In this document: piece by piece, positions 33,630-43,439 of the stretch
Numbering within the stretch: position 1 is the first letter of the stretch
Layout of the letters: each line of letters begins with the position of its first letter
From: Petunia secreta
Lineage: Eukaryota; Streptophyta; Magnoliopsida; Solanales; Solanaceae
NCBI GenBank assembly: GCA_029990175.1
Contig: JARKIP010000050.1
Coordinates: 62,001-126,000, forward strand
Reading direction: 5' to 3'
Length of the DNA stretch: 64,000 nucleotides
Made by a program: the position numbers and the translations under genes
The notes under the pieces: model-generated
What the model saw: the letters and a program-made list of their open reading frames with translations, nothing else
Told to the model about the DNA's origin: nothing
Databases searched by the model: none

Positions 33630-34881
33630 TCAGAATTGGGGAATATCAGGGATGTTAAAGTGAGCAAGCAACAAGGCGAGGCGACGCGAGTTTCCTTCTC
33701 TTTCACGTTCCAGCTCTGCATCCAGCCTTGTGTTTTCAGCATTCATCCAGGCCAGCTCATCATTTTGCCTTTCAAGCTGCCTCCTGAACCCTTCAATCCT
33801 CCTGTCTATTCTATTGTTCCTCCTTTCATCTTCATCCTCTTCCATGTGCTTGGTAGACCTCTAAAATAGGCCACCCTCTTTTCTTGTCTTCCTTGTCATC
33901 TCCAATCACCTGCTTTGACTTGGAACCTCTCCTACGAACCTCGGGTTCCTCCACAATCCTCTCCTGCTTCTCTCTCACAGAACCTCGAGTAGCAGGTCTC
34001 CTAGCATGACTCACTGTCTTCCTGCTGCTTTCTCCCATACCCTCTGCATCTCCAGAACTTCCCATTTTGGAACTACCTGCAAATTCTCCTCCCTTTACTA
34101 GCCTTTTTTTCTTCAATTTTTGTTTTTGTTCCTGAACCACCGGCCTCTTTCCCAATCTCCTCTGTTCCTCCACCACCACAACATCAGACTCATTGGAGGA
34201 ACCTTCACTATCTTGAGGAGTGGGATTGGACTCAGGCAACACAGCATCTAAAGGCTCAGTAAAACCTACACCTTCTACATTCTCTTCCATATAATCATCA
34301 ATATCTCTCATATCTGCGTCATCAACTGCTACAGAACCAGAGAACGAACCAGGTTCTTTCTCAGGTTCCTTAACAGGTTCAGCAGATTTTCCTTCTCCCT
34401 TTTCACTAACAGTCTTTTCTACCATAGGAACTATCTCAGGAACAGGTTCCTCAACAGTGTTCTCAGTTTCTTTAGTAACAACAACAACAGCCTCTGTTTC
34501 GACAACTTTCTCAGGATTTTCTACAACTACCTTCTCCTTCTCTCCTACTTCGTTCCCAGCATGTTCTTCTAAGTCTACATGCATAGAGGGTACACTAGTA
34601 TTGACAACTACAGTACCAGTAGGAGAACTAGGATTTACCTTTTCAGTTTCTTGAACGATTTCTTTAACCGTCTCCATGATTACTTCCTCCGTACCAGTTT
34701 CTGGAACACTTTCCCCCTTACTAGTTGCTTCCTCCGACAACTTCTTCTGTCTCAGTTTTGCAAACTTTCTCGCCATAGCCACAGAACGACTCGCTGCTAG
34801 TTGCTTTGCCTTTTGATTTAGTTTAGAAATTTTGAGTTTTGGAGAAGAGAGTTGAGAATACACTTTGGAACTGGTCGACAT
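33630..34881 (-). pseudogene. Element E extra ORF with internal deletion
   Basis: The frame 34,881-33,832 (349 aa) starts at ATG 34,881 (MSTSSKVYSQLSSPKLKISK). It is basic, then an acidic valine-rich middle, then basic again (KQKLKKKRLVKGG, RRPATRGSVREKQER). At about 33,850 the sequence jumps from the start of the putative plant transposon domain straight to its charged C-terminal linker, leaving out about 720 bp present in B (about 5,293-6,014). The last frame (33,845-33,630) is the coiled coil (RQLERQNDELAWMNAENT). So E keeps the N-terminal region that B lost, and lacks the domain that B kept. Confidence 0.75.
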
Positions 34882-35392
34882 TATTGTTTCTTTTAAAGAG
34901 AGTTGTGTTTTTAGAGAGAGAAAATATTTTGAGAGAGTTTTAGCATTTTAGCCGATAGAAACAATGTTTCTTTGATCAAATGATGGAATAAAGAAGGGTA
35001 TAGGTGTATCGGGAAGGGGAATGGGTTGATGGGATTGGAAAAAGCTGCTACTACTTATGATGCATAGGAGCTGACGCCATCACGGTTCAAAGAATTTCAA
35101 TTTTAAAAGTTTTACACTAATCCGGCGCTAAGTGAGGGTGATTGATAATAAATTAGGCCACGTAAGACAACGTTATATTTAGTAAGTGATATAGAATGTG
35201 TACCTGAATGTCCATGCACCAGTTTCTTCAATTATATCCCCAATTTCAAAAATTTGCCAGTATCTAAGTCATGAAAACATGTTCCAAACAGGTTAGCAAG
35301 CAAAACAATTAAGTTTTCATAGTAGAATCAACTAAGCAAAGTTAAGCAAAGTAAAAACAGGAAAACTTCACTAGCCATTCCTTGGTCTTCGT
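34882..35392 (-). other. Element E leader before the extra ORF
   Basis: Non-coding, with the CTCTCT pyrimidine leader just upstream of the ATG (complement of about 34,895-34,945). It is nearly identical to B at 6,700-7,209. Confidence 0.45.
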
Positions 35393-36043
35393 TCACTGTA
35401 TCTTGGTCATCCCCAACTCAAGCCTGTTCTTTTCAAATTGTACCATGTTCAATGCCTTAGTGAAGATATCAGCAATTTGATCCTCTGTCCTACAGAAGTT
35501 CATAGTAATTAGGCATTTCTCAACATTATCCCTTAAATAGTGATGCCTAATATCAATGTGATTTGTTCTCTTGTGCTGGACCGGGTTCTTGGCAATATTG
35601 ACTGCACTGATATTGTCACAAAAGATTGGAACTGGACCACACTTGATTCTAAAGTCCTCCAACTGCTGCTTGATCCATAATAACTGTGAACAACATAAAG
35701 CAGCTGCTACATATTCAGCTTCAGCTGTGGATAATGCCACTGAATTTTGTTTCTTTGTAGCCCATGAAACTAAACAAGGACCTAGGAAGTGTATCATCCC
35801 AGATGTACTTTTCCTATCAACCAAGTGACCAGCATAGTCAGCATCAGCATACCCAATAAGATCAAAACTACCGCCTTTTGGGTACCATAAACCAAGATCT
35901 TGAGTTCCTTTCAAATATCTCAAGATTCTCTTGACTGCAGTTAAGTGAGACTCCTTGGGTTTTGACTGGAACCTTGCACACAAACCCACACTATAAATAA
36001 TATCTGGACGACTTGCAGTTAAATACAGCAAAGAACCAATCAT
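35393..36043 (-). CDS. Element E RNase H
   Basis: A 216-aa open frame holding the end of the reverse transcriptase connection (GSLLYLTASRPDIIYSVGLCARF) and the full copia RNase H: YADADYAGHLVDRKSTSG, STAEAEYVAAALCCSQ, IFCDNISAVNIAKN, IADIFTKALNMVQFEKNRLELG. Acidic residues D (ADAD), E (AEAE) and D (FCDN) are intact. It degrades the RNA strand of the RNA:DNA hybrid. A frameshift at about 36,130 separates it from the polymerase. Stop at 35,393. Confidence 0.9.
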   Translation of the reverse strand: MIGSLLYLTASRPDIIYSVGLCARFQSKPKESHLTAVKRILRYLKGTQDLGLWYPKGGSFDLIGYADADYAGHLVDRKSTSGMIHFLGPCLVSWATKKQNSVALSTAEAEYVAAALCCSQLLWIKQQLEDFRIKCGPVPIFCDNISAVNIAKNPVQHKRTNHIDIRHHYLRDNVEKCLITMNFCRTEDQIADIFTKALNMVQFEKNRLELGMTKIQ

Positions 36044-36139
36044 TCCTCTGTACTTAGTTTCATCAAGGGAAGCACCAGTTTTATCCAGATCTATCTTCGT
36101 TCCAGGAGCAATGGGTGTGTTAATATCCTTAGCAGACTT

Positions 36140-36469
36140 TCAATCATAGTTCCTTAGTAGCTCGTTGATGTACTTCTGTTGGTGAATCATTGTGCTTTCC
36201 TGAGATTGCTTGATTTGTAAGCTTAAGAAGAAATTTAGCTCACCCATCATACTCATCTCAAATTCACTTCCCATCAGGTCGGCAAACTCCTTGCAAAGGT
36301 TCTCATTAGTAGCACCAAAAATGATGTCGTCTACATACACTTGAACAATTAGCAGGTCCTTGGCTTTCTTCCTTAAAAATAAAGTATTGTCTATTTTGCC
36401 TCTAGTAAACCCATTCTTCAATAGGAACCCAGACAATCTTTCATACCACGCCCTAGGAGCCTGTTTCAA
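36140..36469 (-). CDS. Element E reverse transcriptase palm and thumb
   Basis: 110 aa with KQAPRAWYERLSGFLLKNGF, catalytic YVDD (VQVYVDDIIFGAT) and EFEMSMMGELNFFLSLQIKQ. It belongs to the same enzyme as 36,512-37,381 but lies beyond the TAG at 36,512-36,514. Confidence 0.88.
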   Translation of the reverse strand: MKQAPRAWYERLSGFLLKNGFTRGKIDNTLFLRKKAKDLLIVQVYVDDIIFGATNENLCKEFADLMGSEFEMSMMGELNFFLSLQIKQSQESTMIHQQKYINELLRNYD

Positions 36470-36511
36470 CCCATACAGTGCCTTGTCAAGTTTGTAGACA
36501 TGATCAGGAAA

Positions 36512-37381
36512 CTATGTACTTTCAAAACCAAGTGGTTGAATCACATACACCTCTTCATTCAAATAACCATTAAGGAATGCACTCTTCACATCCATCTGGT
36601 ACAGCTTAAACTCCATATAAGCTGCAAAAGCAATAAGCATCCTAATGGCCTCCATTCTTGCAACAGGTACAAAGGTTTCATCATAGTCGATTCCTTCTTC
36701 TTGGCTGTAACCTTGAACCACCAGTCTTGCTTTGTTCCTTGTTACTATGCCATGTTCATCCAGCTTGTTTCTAAAGACCCATTTAGTACCAATGATGGAC
36801 CTGTCCGTTGGTCGAGGGACCAGGTGCCATACCTTACTACGTTCAAACTGATGAAGTTCCTCTTGCATAGCAATCATCCAGTCGGGATCCTCAAGTGCTT
36901 CACGTACATTCTTTGGTTCTATTGAGGACAGAAACGCAAAGAATGCATAGAAGTTCTTCAAAGCTCTTCTAGTAACCACTCCAGTGTTTAGATAATACAT
37001 GAGGTTTTCCAGTGGGTGAGAACTTTGATATCTCCAATGTTTAGGTTGAATCTGCTGAGTGTCATTCCCGGGAGGAGCTGAGTCATCTAGGTCTTCTTCA
37101 TTTTGCTCTTCAGTTCCCCCTGTCTGATTGCCTTCTAGTTCCCCCTGAGTTTGATCCTTATTATCCTGATAACTTTTAACTCCATTCAAATTCTCAGGGT
37201 TGAATGGGTGAGAACTTTGATATCTCCAATGTTTAGGTTGAATCTGCTGAGTGTCATTCCCGGGAGGAGCTGAGTCATCTAGGTCTTCTTCATTTTGCTC
37301 TTCAGTTCCCCCTGTCTGATTGCCTTCTAGTTCCCCCTGAGTTTGATCCTTATTATCCTGATAACTTTTAACTCCATTCAA
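36512..37381 (-). CDS. Element E reverse transcriptase N-part, with a 64-codon tandem duplication in the linker
   Basis: 289 aa. The acidic linker (NGVKSYQDNKDQTQGELEGN) occurs twice because 192 bp are repeated exactly (37,014-37,205 and 37,206-37,397), in frame. Then comes reverse transcriptase: DPDWMIAMQEELHQFE, WVFRNKLDEHGIVTRNK, KSAFLNGYLNEEVYV. It ends at TAG 36,512-36,514, the same codon as in B. Upstream it is separated from integrase only by the TAA at about 37,394. Confidence 0.88.
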   Translation of the reverse strand: MNGVKSYQDNKDQTQGELEGNQTGGTEEQNEEDLDDSAPPGNDTQQIQPKHWRYQSSHPFNPENLNGVKSYQDNKDQTQGELEGNQTGGTEEQNEEDLDDSAPPGNDTQQIQPKHWRYQSSHPLENLMYYLNTGVVTRRALKNFYAFFAFLSSIEPKNVREALEDPDWMIAMQEELHQFERSKVWHLVPRPTDRSIIGTKWVFRNKLDEHGIVTRNKARLVVQGYSQEEGIDYDETFVPVARMEAIRMLIAFAAYMEFKLYQMDVKSAFLNGYLNEEVYVIQPLGFEST

Positions 37382-37397
37382 ATTCTCAGGGTCTTAA
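37014..37397 (-). repeat. 192-bp tandem duplication in element E pol
   Basis: 37,014-37,205 and 37,206-37,397 read the same base for base by eye. The unit is 64 codons, so the frame is kept. B has one copy at about 8,812-8,998. Identity suggests a recent slippage or a template jump during reverse transcription. Confidence 0.88.
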
Positions 37398-38656
37398 GCA
37401 GGTTCATCTCTTGCAAGACCAATCTCCTGATCATCATCTTCTTGTCTGTTTGTAACACTTTCAGATTCATCAAATACCACATGCACACTTTCTTCTACAG
37501 TCAAGGTCCTCTTGCTGAACACTTTATAAGCTTTACTTTGTGAAGAATATCCTAAAAAGATGGCTTCATCACTTCTAGCATCAAACTTCCCTAGAGGCTC
37601 TTTCCCGTTGTTATGAACGAAACACTTGCACCCAAAAGCTCTGAGATGTGCAATATTAGGTTTCCTGCCTCTTATCAGCTCATAGGGAGTTTTCTCTAGC
37701 AAAGGACGGATAGAACATCGATTCAGCAAGCAACAAGCGGTGTTGACTGCTTCAGCCCAAAAATTCTTCGATAGACCACTTGAAAACAACATTGTTCTAG
37801 CCATGTCCTCCAAGGACATGTTCTTCCTCTCTACTACACCATTTTGCTGAGGGGTCCTTGGTGCAGAGAAGTGATCCACACCATGTTTATTACAATAATC
37901 TGCAAACTTAGCATTCTCAAATTCTGTACCATGGTCAGACCTTATACTCACTAGTTGAACCCCCAGTTTCTTCTGATTGACTCTGACCCAGTCCTCGAAC
38001 ATATCATATGCTTCATCTTTAGATCTGAGGAACAAGGTCCATGTGTATCTGGAGTAGTCATCAACTATTACCATTACGACTCTCTTACCTCCTCTTACCA
38101 TTATCCTCATTGGTCCACATAAGTCCATGTGAACCAGCTCAAGTAGTTTAGAAGTACTAACCACTTTTTTTGACTTGAATGAAGATCTTACGTGTTTCCC
38201 CCTCACACAAGCATCACAAATCTTGATGTCATTGAACCTCTTGCTTGGTATTCCACGAACCAAGTCCTTTGACACCAACTTATTCAATTGAGTCAGGCTT
38301 GCATGACCTAGCCTCTTGTGCCACAACTGACTATCATTCTCTAGCACATTCAGAAAAGTCAAACTATTCTCAGGAAGAGAACCTAATGTAGCCTTGTACA
38401 CATTATTAGCTCGTTTCCCTTCCAATATCACTTCACCAGTCTGCAGGTTCTTTACAATGCAACCTACAGAAGTGAAACTCACTGATTTTCTTCTATCACA
38501 TAGTTGAGAGAAAGTTAGAAGCTTGTGCCTCAATCCATCCACAGAGAGTACATTATCAATAGCATGATTGAAGGATCTCCCAACTTTTCCAATACCAACA
38601 ATTTCACCGCTCTTGCCTCCTCCAAAAGCCACACTACCCCCCTTGAAATGCTGCAA
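37394..38656 (-). CDS. Element E GAG-pre-integrase and integrase (420 aa)
   Basis: Residues 1-100: FGGGKSGEIVGIGKVGRS and SQLCDRRKS (GAG-pre-integrase). 105-150: zinc site with LWHKRLGHASL and CDACVRGKHVRSSF (HHCC intact). 160-330: core with D in HMDLCGP, D in RSDHGTEFEN and E in VVERKN. Then RGRKPNIAHLRAFGCK and the acidic start of the linker. One codon near DHFSAPRTPQQ is missing relative to B (Asn lost after His). The stop at 37,394 replaces the Glu codon present in B. It is the best-preserved integrase of the window. Confidence 0.92.
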   Translation of the reverse strand: MQHFKGGSVAFGGGKSGEIVGIGKVGRSFNHAIDNVLSVDGLRHKLLTFSQLCDRRKSVSFTSVGCIVKNLQTGEVILEGKRANNVYKATLGSLPENSLTFLNVLENDSQLWHKRLGHASLTQLNKLVSKDLVRGIPSKRFNDIKICDACVRGKHVRSSFKSKKVVSTSKLLELVHMDLCGPMRIMVRGGKRVVMVIVDDYSRYTWTLFLRSKDEAYDMFEDWVRVNQKKLGVQLVSIRSDHGTEFENAKFADYCNKHGVDHFSAPRTPQQNGVVERKNMSLEDMARTMLFSSGLSKNFWAEAVNTACCLLNRCSIRPLLEKTPYELIRGRKPNIAHLRAFGCKCFVHNNGKEPLGKFDARSDEAIFLGYSSQSKAYKVFSKRTLTVEESVHVVFDESESVTNRQEDDDQEIGLARDEPA

Positions 38657-38760
38657 GTGAGAGAAAGTTTCTTCTATCTCCTGTCATGTGCCTGGAACAC
38701 CTACTATCAAGAATCTAGCTAGGGTTGTTCCATCTCACTCTAGCCTGCAAAAGAAAATCA
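38657..38760 (-). pseudogene. Element E protease remnant
   Basis: In a broken frame the complement reads the aspartic protease site as ILDSRCSRHMTGD: the Gly of Asp-Ser-Gly is Arg. An adjacent stop and frameshift separate it from the nucleocapsid ORF. The complement of 38,745-38,770 is TTACTAACCC...TTTTGCAG, like a branch site and splice acceptor. Confidence 0.65.
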
Positions 38761-39036
38761 AGGGTTAGTAACACGAACCCAAACAAGCTTGGGTCCCTTT
38801 TTGTTATCAAATGGATGAATCAAATCTTTTCTAGCCCAATAAGGTAAAACCAATTTTTTATTCTTTTTCACTGCACCTTTTGCAACACTACATTCATTCT
38901 TCATATGTCCGGTCTTACCACACAAGAAGCAGAGTTTGTTGCAAGGAAGTCCTAAATATTTACTATTAAGGTTCCAAACAGGAAAAGGTTTCCTATGTCC
39001 TAATCCAGTCTTACCTCTATTATGATTTTCATGCAA
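38758..39036 (-). CDS. Element E nucleocapsid zinc-knuckle ORF
   Basis: 92 aa: HNRGKTGLGHRKPFPVWN, then an intact knuckle CFLCGKTGHMKNEC (CX2CX4HX4C), then basic residues and YWARKDLIHPFDNKKGPK, a stretch conserved in A and B before the protease. It stops at TGA right after VRVTNP. It binds genomic RNA in the particle. Confidence 0.85.
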   Translation of the reverse strand: MHENHNRGKTGLGHRKPFPVWNLNSKYLGLPCNKLCFLCGKTGHMKNECSVAKGAVKKNKKLVLPYWARKDLIHPFDNKKGPKLVWVRVTNP

Positions 39037-39041
39037 CTAAT

Positions 39042-40147
39042 TCAAAGCTTCGAAGACTTGTTCCATTTAGTGAGTCTGGTGAGCTCAGAGTTAGCTTTTT
39101 CAACCTTCTCCTGAAGAACCCGGTTCTTTTCAATCTCCTGATGTAGAGCCTGGTTTTTCTTTTTAAGCTCAGCTTCAAGGTTGATTTGAGCCTCACTAAC
39201 TCCTTGTTTACCAGACACTTCTCTTAATTTTTTATTCTCAAGTTCGAGTGCAGAACCTAGCTTCTTCTCACAAAGCACATGTTCCTTTAATTGAAGAGTT
39301 TCTAATTCAAGGGCTGAGACTTTTTGTTTTAGTTCAAAAACTTGAGTTTCACTAGTAGTTAATTCCTTTTTAAGATCAGATTTAGCTTTTTCCAAGTTTT
39401 TATTTCTCATTGAAAAATCAGACACAACTGATATCAGTTGATCCTTCTCAGAAAGTGCTTGTTCCTTTTCTGACCTCAAAGTTTCAATCTCTTCAATTAA
39501 AGTCAAGGCAAGCAAATTTAATTCCCTATAAGAACAAGTATGAAGTCTAGTTTTCAGTTCATCGAGACTTACCTCAGGTGTATCATTAATCGAAGATTCA
39601 TTATCCGCCATTAGTGCCAATGGAGAGTCGTCTTCTGGTTCTTCTTCCTCTTCATCACTTTCGCTTTCAGAAGGTCCCCATGTTGGGCAATGTTTAATAA
39701 CATGGTATCTTTGGTCACACCTGAAGCATCCAGAGTGATTCTGATTCTTTACAGTGCTATTCTTGACAGGAATAACCTCGATTGAATTCTCTTCTGTCTT
39801 TGTAGTTTCTTCATTGTATAGCGTGTCTAGCGTATCCAGAATTTCCTTTGCAGTTGAGCACTTAGGAATACGTGAACATACATTAAGCCCTAGTCCACAC
39901 TGAAGAATCTTCATGGCTTCAGTATTCATCTGAAGTAGTTTGAAGTCTTTTTCGTTAAGTTCTTCTACAGGCTTTTGGACTTTGTTTCCTGATGTATCAA
40001 TCTTTGTGGGAATCAATGGACCATTCTGTGTAATCCTCCATAGCTGATAATTTTCTGCCTGTAGAAAGGTTTCCATCCTAAACTTCCAGAAATTGTAGTA
40101 TTAACCGTTGAACTGCGGAGGCTTGCTGATAGAGTACCCTTCGGTCA
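39042..40147 (-). pseudogene. Element E gag
   Basis: The gag start is the ATG at 40,145-40,147. A TAA at 40,101-40,103 interrupts after 14 codons, and the open frame continues 40,076-39,042 (344 aa): capsid N-part (FLQAENYQLWRITQNGPLIP, LQMNTEAMKILQCGLGL), a knuckle CFRCDQRYHVIKHC, an acidic hinge (SESESDEEEEEPEDDSP) and a long coiled coil (EEIETLRSEKEQALSEKDQL to ELKKKNQALHQEIEKNRVLQ). Its capsid is much shorter than that of B, and the knuckle follows within 110 residues, as if the B-type capsid segment had been lost. Confidence 0.82.
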
Positions 40148-40212
40148 TGAATGGTGGTGCACTCATTGTACAAATCCGTCTCAAGATGTTAATCTTTCTT
40201 CGAGAGAACCTG

Positions 40213-40225
40213 CTCTGATACCACT
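40213..40225 (-). promoter_or_regulatory. Element E primer-binding site
   Basis: The complement is AGTGGTATCAGAG(C), the initiator-Met-tRNA site, touching the 5' LTR. Confidence 0.88.
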
Positions 40226-41159
40226 TGTTGCACTTAGTGCACCTTCGTAAGACACTAGAGGGAGAGTGAATAGTGTCCTTACCCGATTTTTAAAACCTAA
40301 AACTTGCTTGTAACTTTCAGCGCCTAACTTACAAAGAACCAGGTTCCTTGCAAGTTTCACCTATCTCTGAAACTAAACAACTTGCAGAAACGTAAAAAAC
40401 ACAGAGATTTTTACGTGGAAAAATCCTTGCTCAAGGGATAAAAACCCACGACCCAAACTCTTGAGATTTCAACTCTTCCACTAAAGGAAAACTCGAGCAA
40501 GTTTTAGACTACAACGTAATGTAATCAAGGAACTAGAACCCCCTAGTACCACACGTTAGCTGGTAAGGTTACGTCTACTTAACCTCAAAAAGTAATCTCT
40601 ACTTAATGCTTCTAAACAAGCTGATAGATTACAACTCAATAGCCTATAACAAAGAAACTAAAACAACAGACTTAACTATGAAACTGCTCCTTCGTAAGGT
40701 TCTGTTGTTCAGTTTTTGTTCTTGCACACAAAACTTCTCACGATCTGATTGTACTTGATATGCTCTGTTGAGATATCTTTTGTGCGTTTTGAATTTGGCC
40801 AAATTAACTTGTATTTATAGGAACTTAACTCAGTCGGATCCAAATAAGTTTAGGATTCCTTTTCCTCATTGAAATCAGTTTAAACAAGGTTACCCATATT
40901 TTCTTATTAAAACCTAAGTTAATTTGCCTTAGTTCCCAATCCATTTTCGTTTAGGAACCGCGTCCTTCTCAGCACCGCTTCTAGCTTCTTCAACTTCCGG
41001 TAGGATTGGAACTTTGACTCCAGATGTTCTCTTCTTTTCTTTTTCAGCTCTGACTAGATTAACCCGTTGAACAGCTGACATTCTCACTTCAACTGTGAAC
41101 CTTTTCGTGGTCCACTTCGCACCAGGTCCTTTGTCATCTTCAAAACTCATCCTTCAACA
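40226..41159 (-). repeat. Element E 5' LTR
   Basis: 934 bp, TGTTGCACTTAGTGCACC to CTTCAACA. It lacks about 15 bp present in the 3' LTR (TAGAACCTTCCAAGCC at about 32,568), between two short CC/ACC matches, which explains most of the length difference. Confidence 0.92.
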
Positions 41160-42460
41160 CAGATGTTCATAAGGGCTCTCATATAACCTTCACACAAAAA
41201 CCTTTTTTTGTTAGTAGAGATGTTTATTTCAGGGAGCATGATTTTCATTTCCAGTCTCAGAATCACCTTAATTCACATTCACATTTCAACATTCCTCCTA
41301 TATACATAGATGTTGAGTTATCCATTCTAGAAAATGGTTTGGAACCACCATCTTCTCCAGATATCATTCCAGGGTCACATTCACTAGCACCTCCCTCATC
41401 TCATACTTTACCCTCTACCTCATCACATATCTTTTATGTTCCCATCTCACCACATGTTCCTCATACTCCCAGAAAGCTCACCAGAGTAGTTAATCCTCCT
41501 ATTTGGCTTATAGATTATGTTCACAAGTCTTCTGTGTCCATAAACTCTACTTCATATCCCATTAATCAGGTTGTTTCTTATGCTAACCTATCACCTTCTT
41601 ACTAGGCTTATCTCAGTGCTTTTTCTACAGAGACAGAACCTACTTCTTTCATAGATGAAGCCAAAGATGATAGATGGGTTCAAGCAATGAAAATTGAAAT
41701 AGAAGCTCTTGAAGTTAATCATACCCGTGATAAAGTTAATTTACCAGCAAGTAAGCATCTCATTAGATGTAAATAAGTGTATAAAATTCAGTATCCAGCT
41801 GATGGTTCTGTGGAGAGGTTCAAAGCTAGATTGGTGGCTAAAGATTACGCACAACAGGAAAGATTAGATTATCATAATAATTTTTCCACTGTTGCAAAAA
41901 TGGTTACTCTAAGGTGAGTACTTTCAGTGGCAGCTATTGAAGGTTGGTCTATTTTTCAGATAGATGTTTTCAATACTTTTTTTACAAGGTGATCTTGATG
42001 AAGAAGTCTACATGCTACTACCTCAAGGTTTTGGTAGTAAGGGGGAGTTCACTAGCCATTTTTCATCACATTCTTCATCTTTTCAAGTTACTCCAAAGAT
42101 GTAGACTCGGGAAGTCTCTAAATAGCCTTAAGCAGGCCTCCAGGCAATGAAACATCAAGTTTACCACAGCTCCCAGGAAGTCAGGTTTTACTCAGAGCAG
42201 ATATGACTACTATTTATTCACTAATCACCAAGAAGGGAAGATGTTGCTTATTCTTATATATGTAGATGCCTTATTGATTACTGGTAATGATGCAACATTG
42301 ATCCAGGAAGCTAACAATGCTCTACACAAACACTTCAAAATCAAAGACTTGAGAGATCTAAGATATTTCCTAGAAATTGAATTTCTTAGGTCTAAGAGAG
42401 AGAGAGATTCTCATGATACAGAGAAAAAATGCCCTAGAATTGGTTTCTAAGTAGGATCAT
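41160..42460 (+). pseudogene. Element F integrase end and reverse transcriptase
   Basis: After CAGAT the linker of F resumes (frame 41,339-41,605: proline/serine-rich PPSSPDIIPGSHSL). Then reverse transcriptase appears in frames with many stops: DRWVQAMKIEIEALE at about 41,665, ERFKARLVAKDYAQQ at about 41,815, and 42,241-42,450 with the catalytic motif read as YVDA (ILIYVDALLITGND) instead of YVDD. Loss of the second Asp inactivates polymerization. Confidence 0.8.
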
Positions 42461-43239
42461 AGTGGTGCAAAGCCTGCTTTGACACAATTAGAACAACACA
42501 TGAGGTTTTACAAGTACAGAATATGATAAGGTTATTGGCATAACTGATGATCCTTTATTAGAAGACACTACAGGCTACCAGAAGTTAGTGGGGAAACTGT
42601 TGTACTTAATAATGACCAGACCAGATCTATCTTACGTTGTGCAATGAATTAGTTTATGCATACACCTAAAGAATCTCATTTGAATGCAACTTTACATGTG
42701 GTGAGATGGATAAAAGGAAAACTAGGTCTAGGATTGTTGTCAAGCAGTGAAGGTGAGAATGTATTAACAACTTTTTGTGATGCAGATTGAGCATCCTACC
42801 CAGTCACAAGAAGATCTATTACAGAATACTGCATGAAGCTAGGAAACTCTTGGATCTCTTAGAAATCGAAGAAGCAGGATACAATCTCAAGAAGTACAGC
42901 AGAAGCTGAATACAGAAGCATGACAGCATCAGTATTAGAAATTATTTGGCTGGTTGGTTTGTTGAGACATATAGGGATGAGAATGAAGTTGCCAGTGGAC
43001 TTATACTGTGATAACAAGGTAGCAATTCAAATAGTAGCTAACCCTGTATTTCACGAAAGAACAATATATTGAGATTGACTGTCACTTTATTAGAGAAAAA
43101 AATTCAGAAATGGATACTCAGAACTAGACATATCAAGAAGCAGACATCCTCACAAAGAGACTTGGAAGACCAAAACATGAGTACTTACTTGGCAAGTTGA
43201 GAATAGTAGATGTATTCCATTCCTCTATTTGAGGGGGAG
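42461..43239 (+). pseudogene. Element F RNase H and polypurine tract
   Basis: In broken frames: YQKLVGKLLYL, TRPDLSYVV, DTISRSTAEAEYRSM, LYCDNKVAIQIVANPVFHER and EADILTKRLG. This is the copia RNase H with at least eight stops. It ends before the purine tract TTTGAGGGGGAG at 43,229-43,239, next to the 3' LTR. Confidence 0.8.
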
Positions 43240-43434
43240 TGTTGAAAGTACTCATAGAAGTAGTTAGGAGTACAAAGTGTAATTAGCACAGATTGATTAT
43301 TGTAATTAGTTAAGTAGTTAGTTAGTTAGCTTAAGCAAGTTGGTTAGCTGGTAGCCACTATATGTGTGTGTAGGTGTAGCTCATTTGACAATTTTCCAAT
43401 TAATGAAGATAGTTCTTCTTCTAGAAATATATCA
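43240..43434 (+). repeat. Element F 3' LTR
   Basis: 195 bp, TGTTGAAAGTACTCATAG to AGAAATATATCA, followed by ATTGG. The end is shorter than in the 5' LTR (TATTTTAACA there), but the TG...CA termini and the perfect target duplication support it. Confidence 0.78.
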
Positions 43435-43439
43435 ATTGG

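Larger units (their letters stand above)
32246..41159 (-). mobile_element. Element E: sirevirus-type Ty1/copia retrotransposon, CAGAT target duplication
   Basis: 8.9 kb, LTRs 32,246-33,193 and 40,226-41,159, with CAGAT on both sides (32,241-32,245 and 41,160-41,164) inside F. It is the same family as B, with near-identical integrase and reverse transcriptase. Minus-strand order as in B. Defects: a stop in gag, a frameshift before protease, Asp-Ser-Gly changed to Asp-Ser-Arg, a stop at 37,394, the shared TAG at 36,512, and a deletion of about 720 bp in the extra ORF. Confidence 0.93.
29294..43434 (+). mobile_element. Element F: decayed Ty1/copia retrotransposon, ATTGG target duplication, split by E
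   Basis: 5' LTR 29,294-29,534, 3' LTR 43,240-43,434, with ATTGG at 29,289-29,293 and 43,435-43,439. Without E the element is about 5.2 kb. Plus-strand order: primer site, gag, CCHC, protease, integrase, [E], reverse transcriptase, RNase H, polypurine tract. The gag and knuckle type (LHISD, CNYCHNNGHTREGC) differ from the sireviruses and recall Ale/Ivana-type copia; the lineage is uncertain. Many stops mark it as old. Confidence 0.88.
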
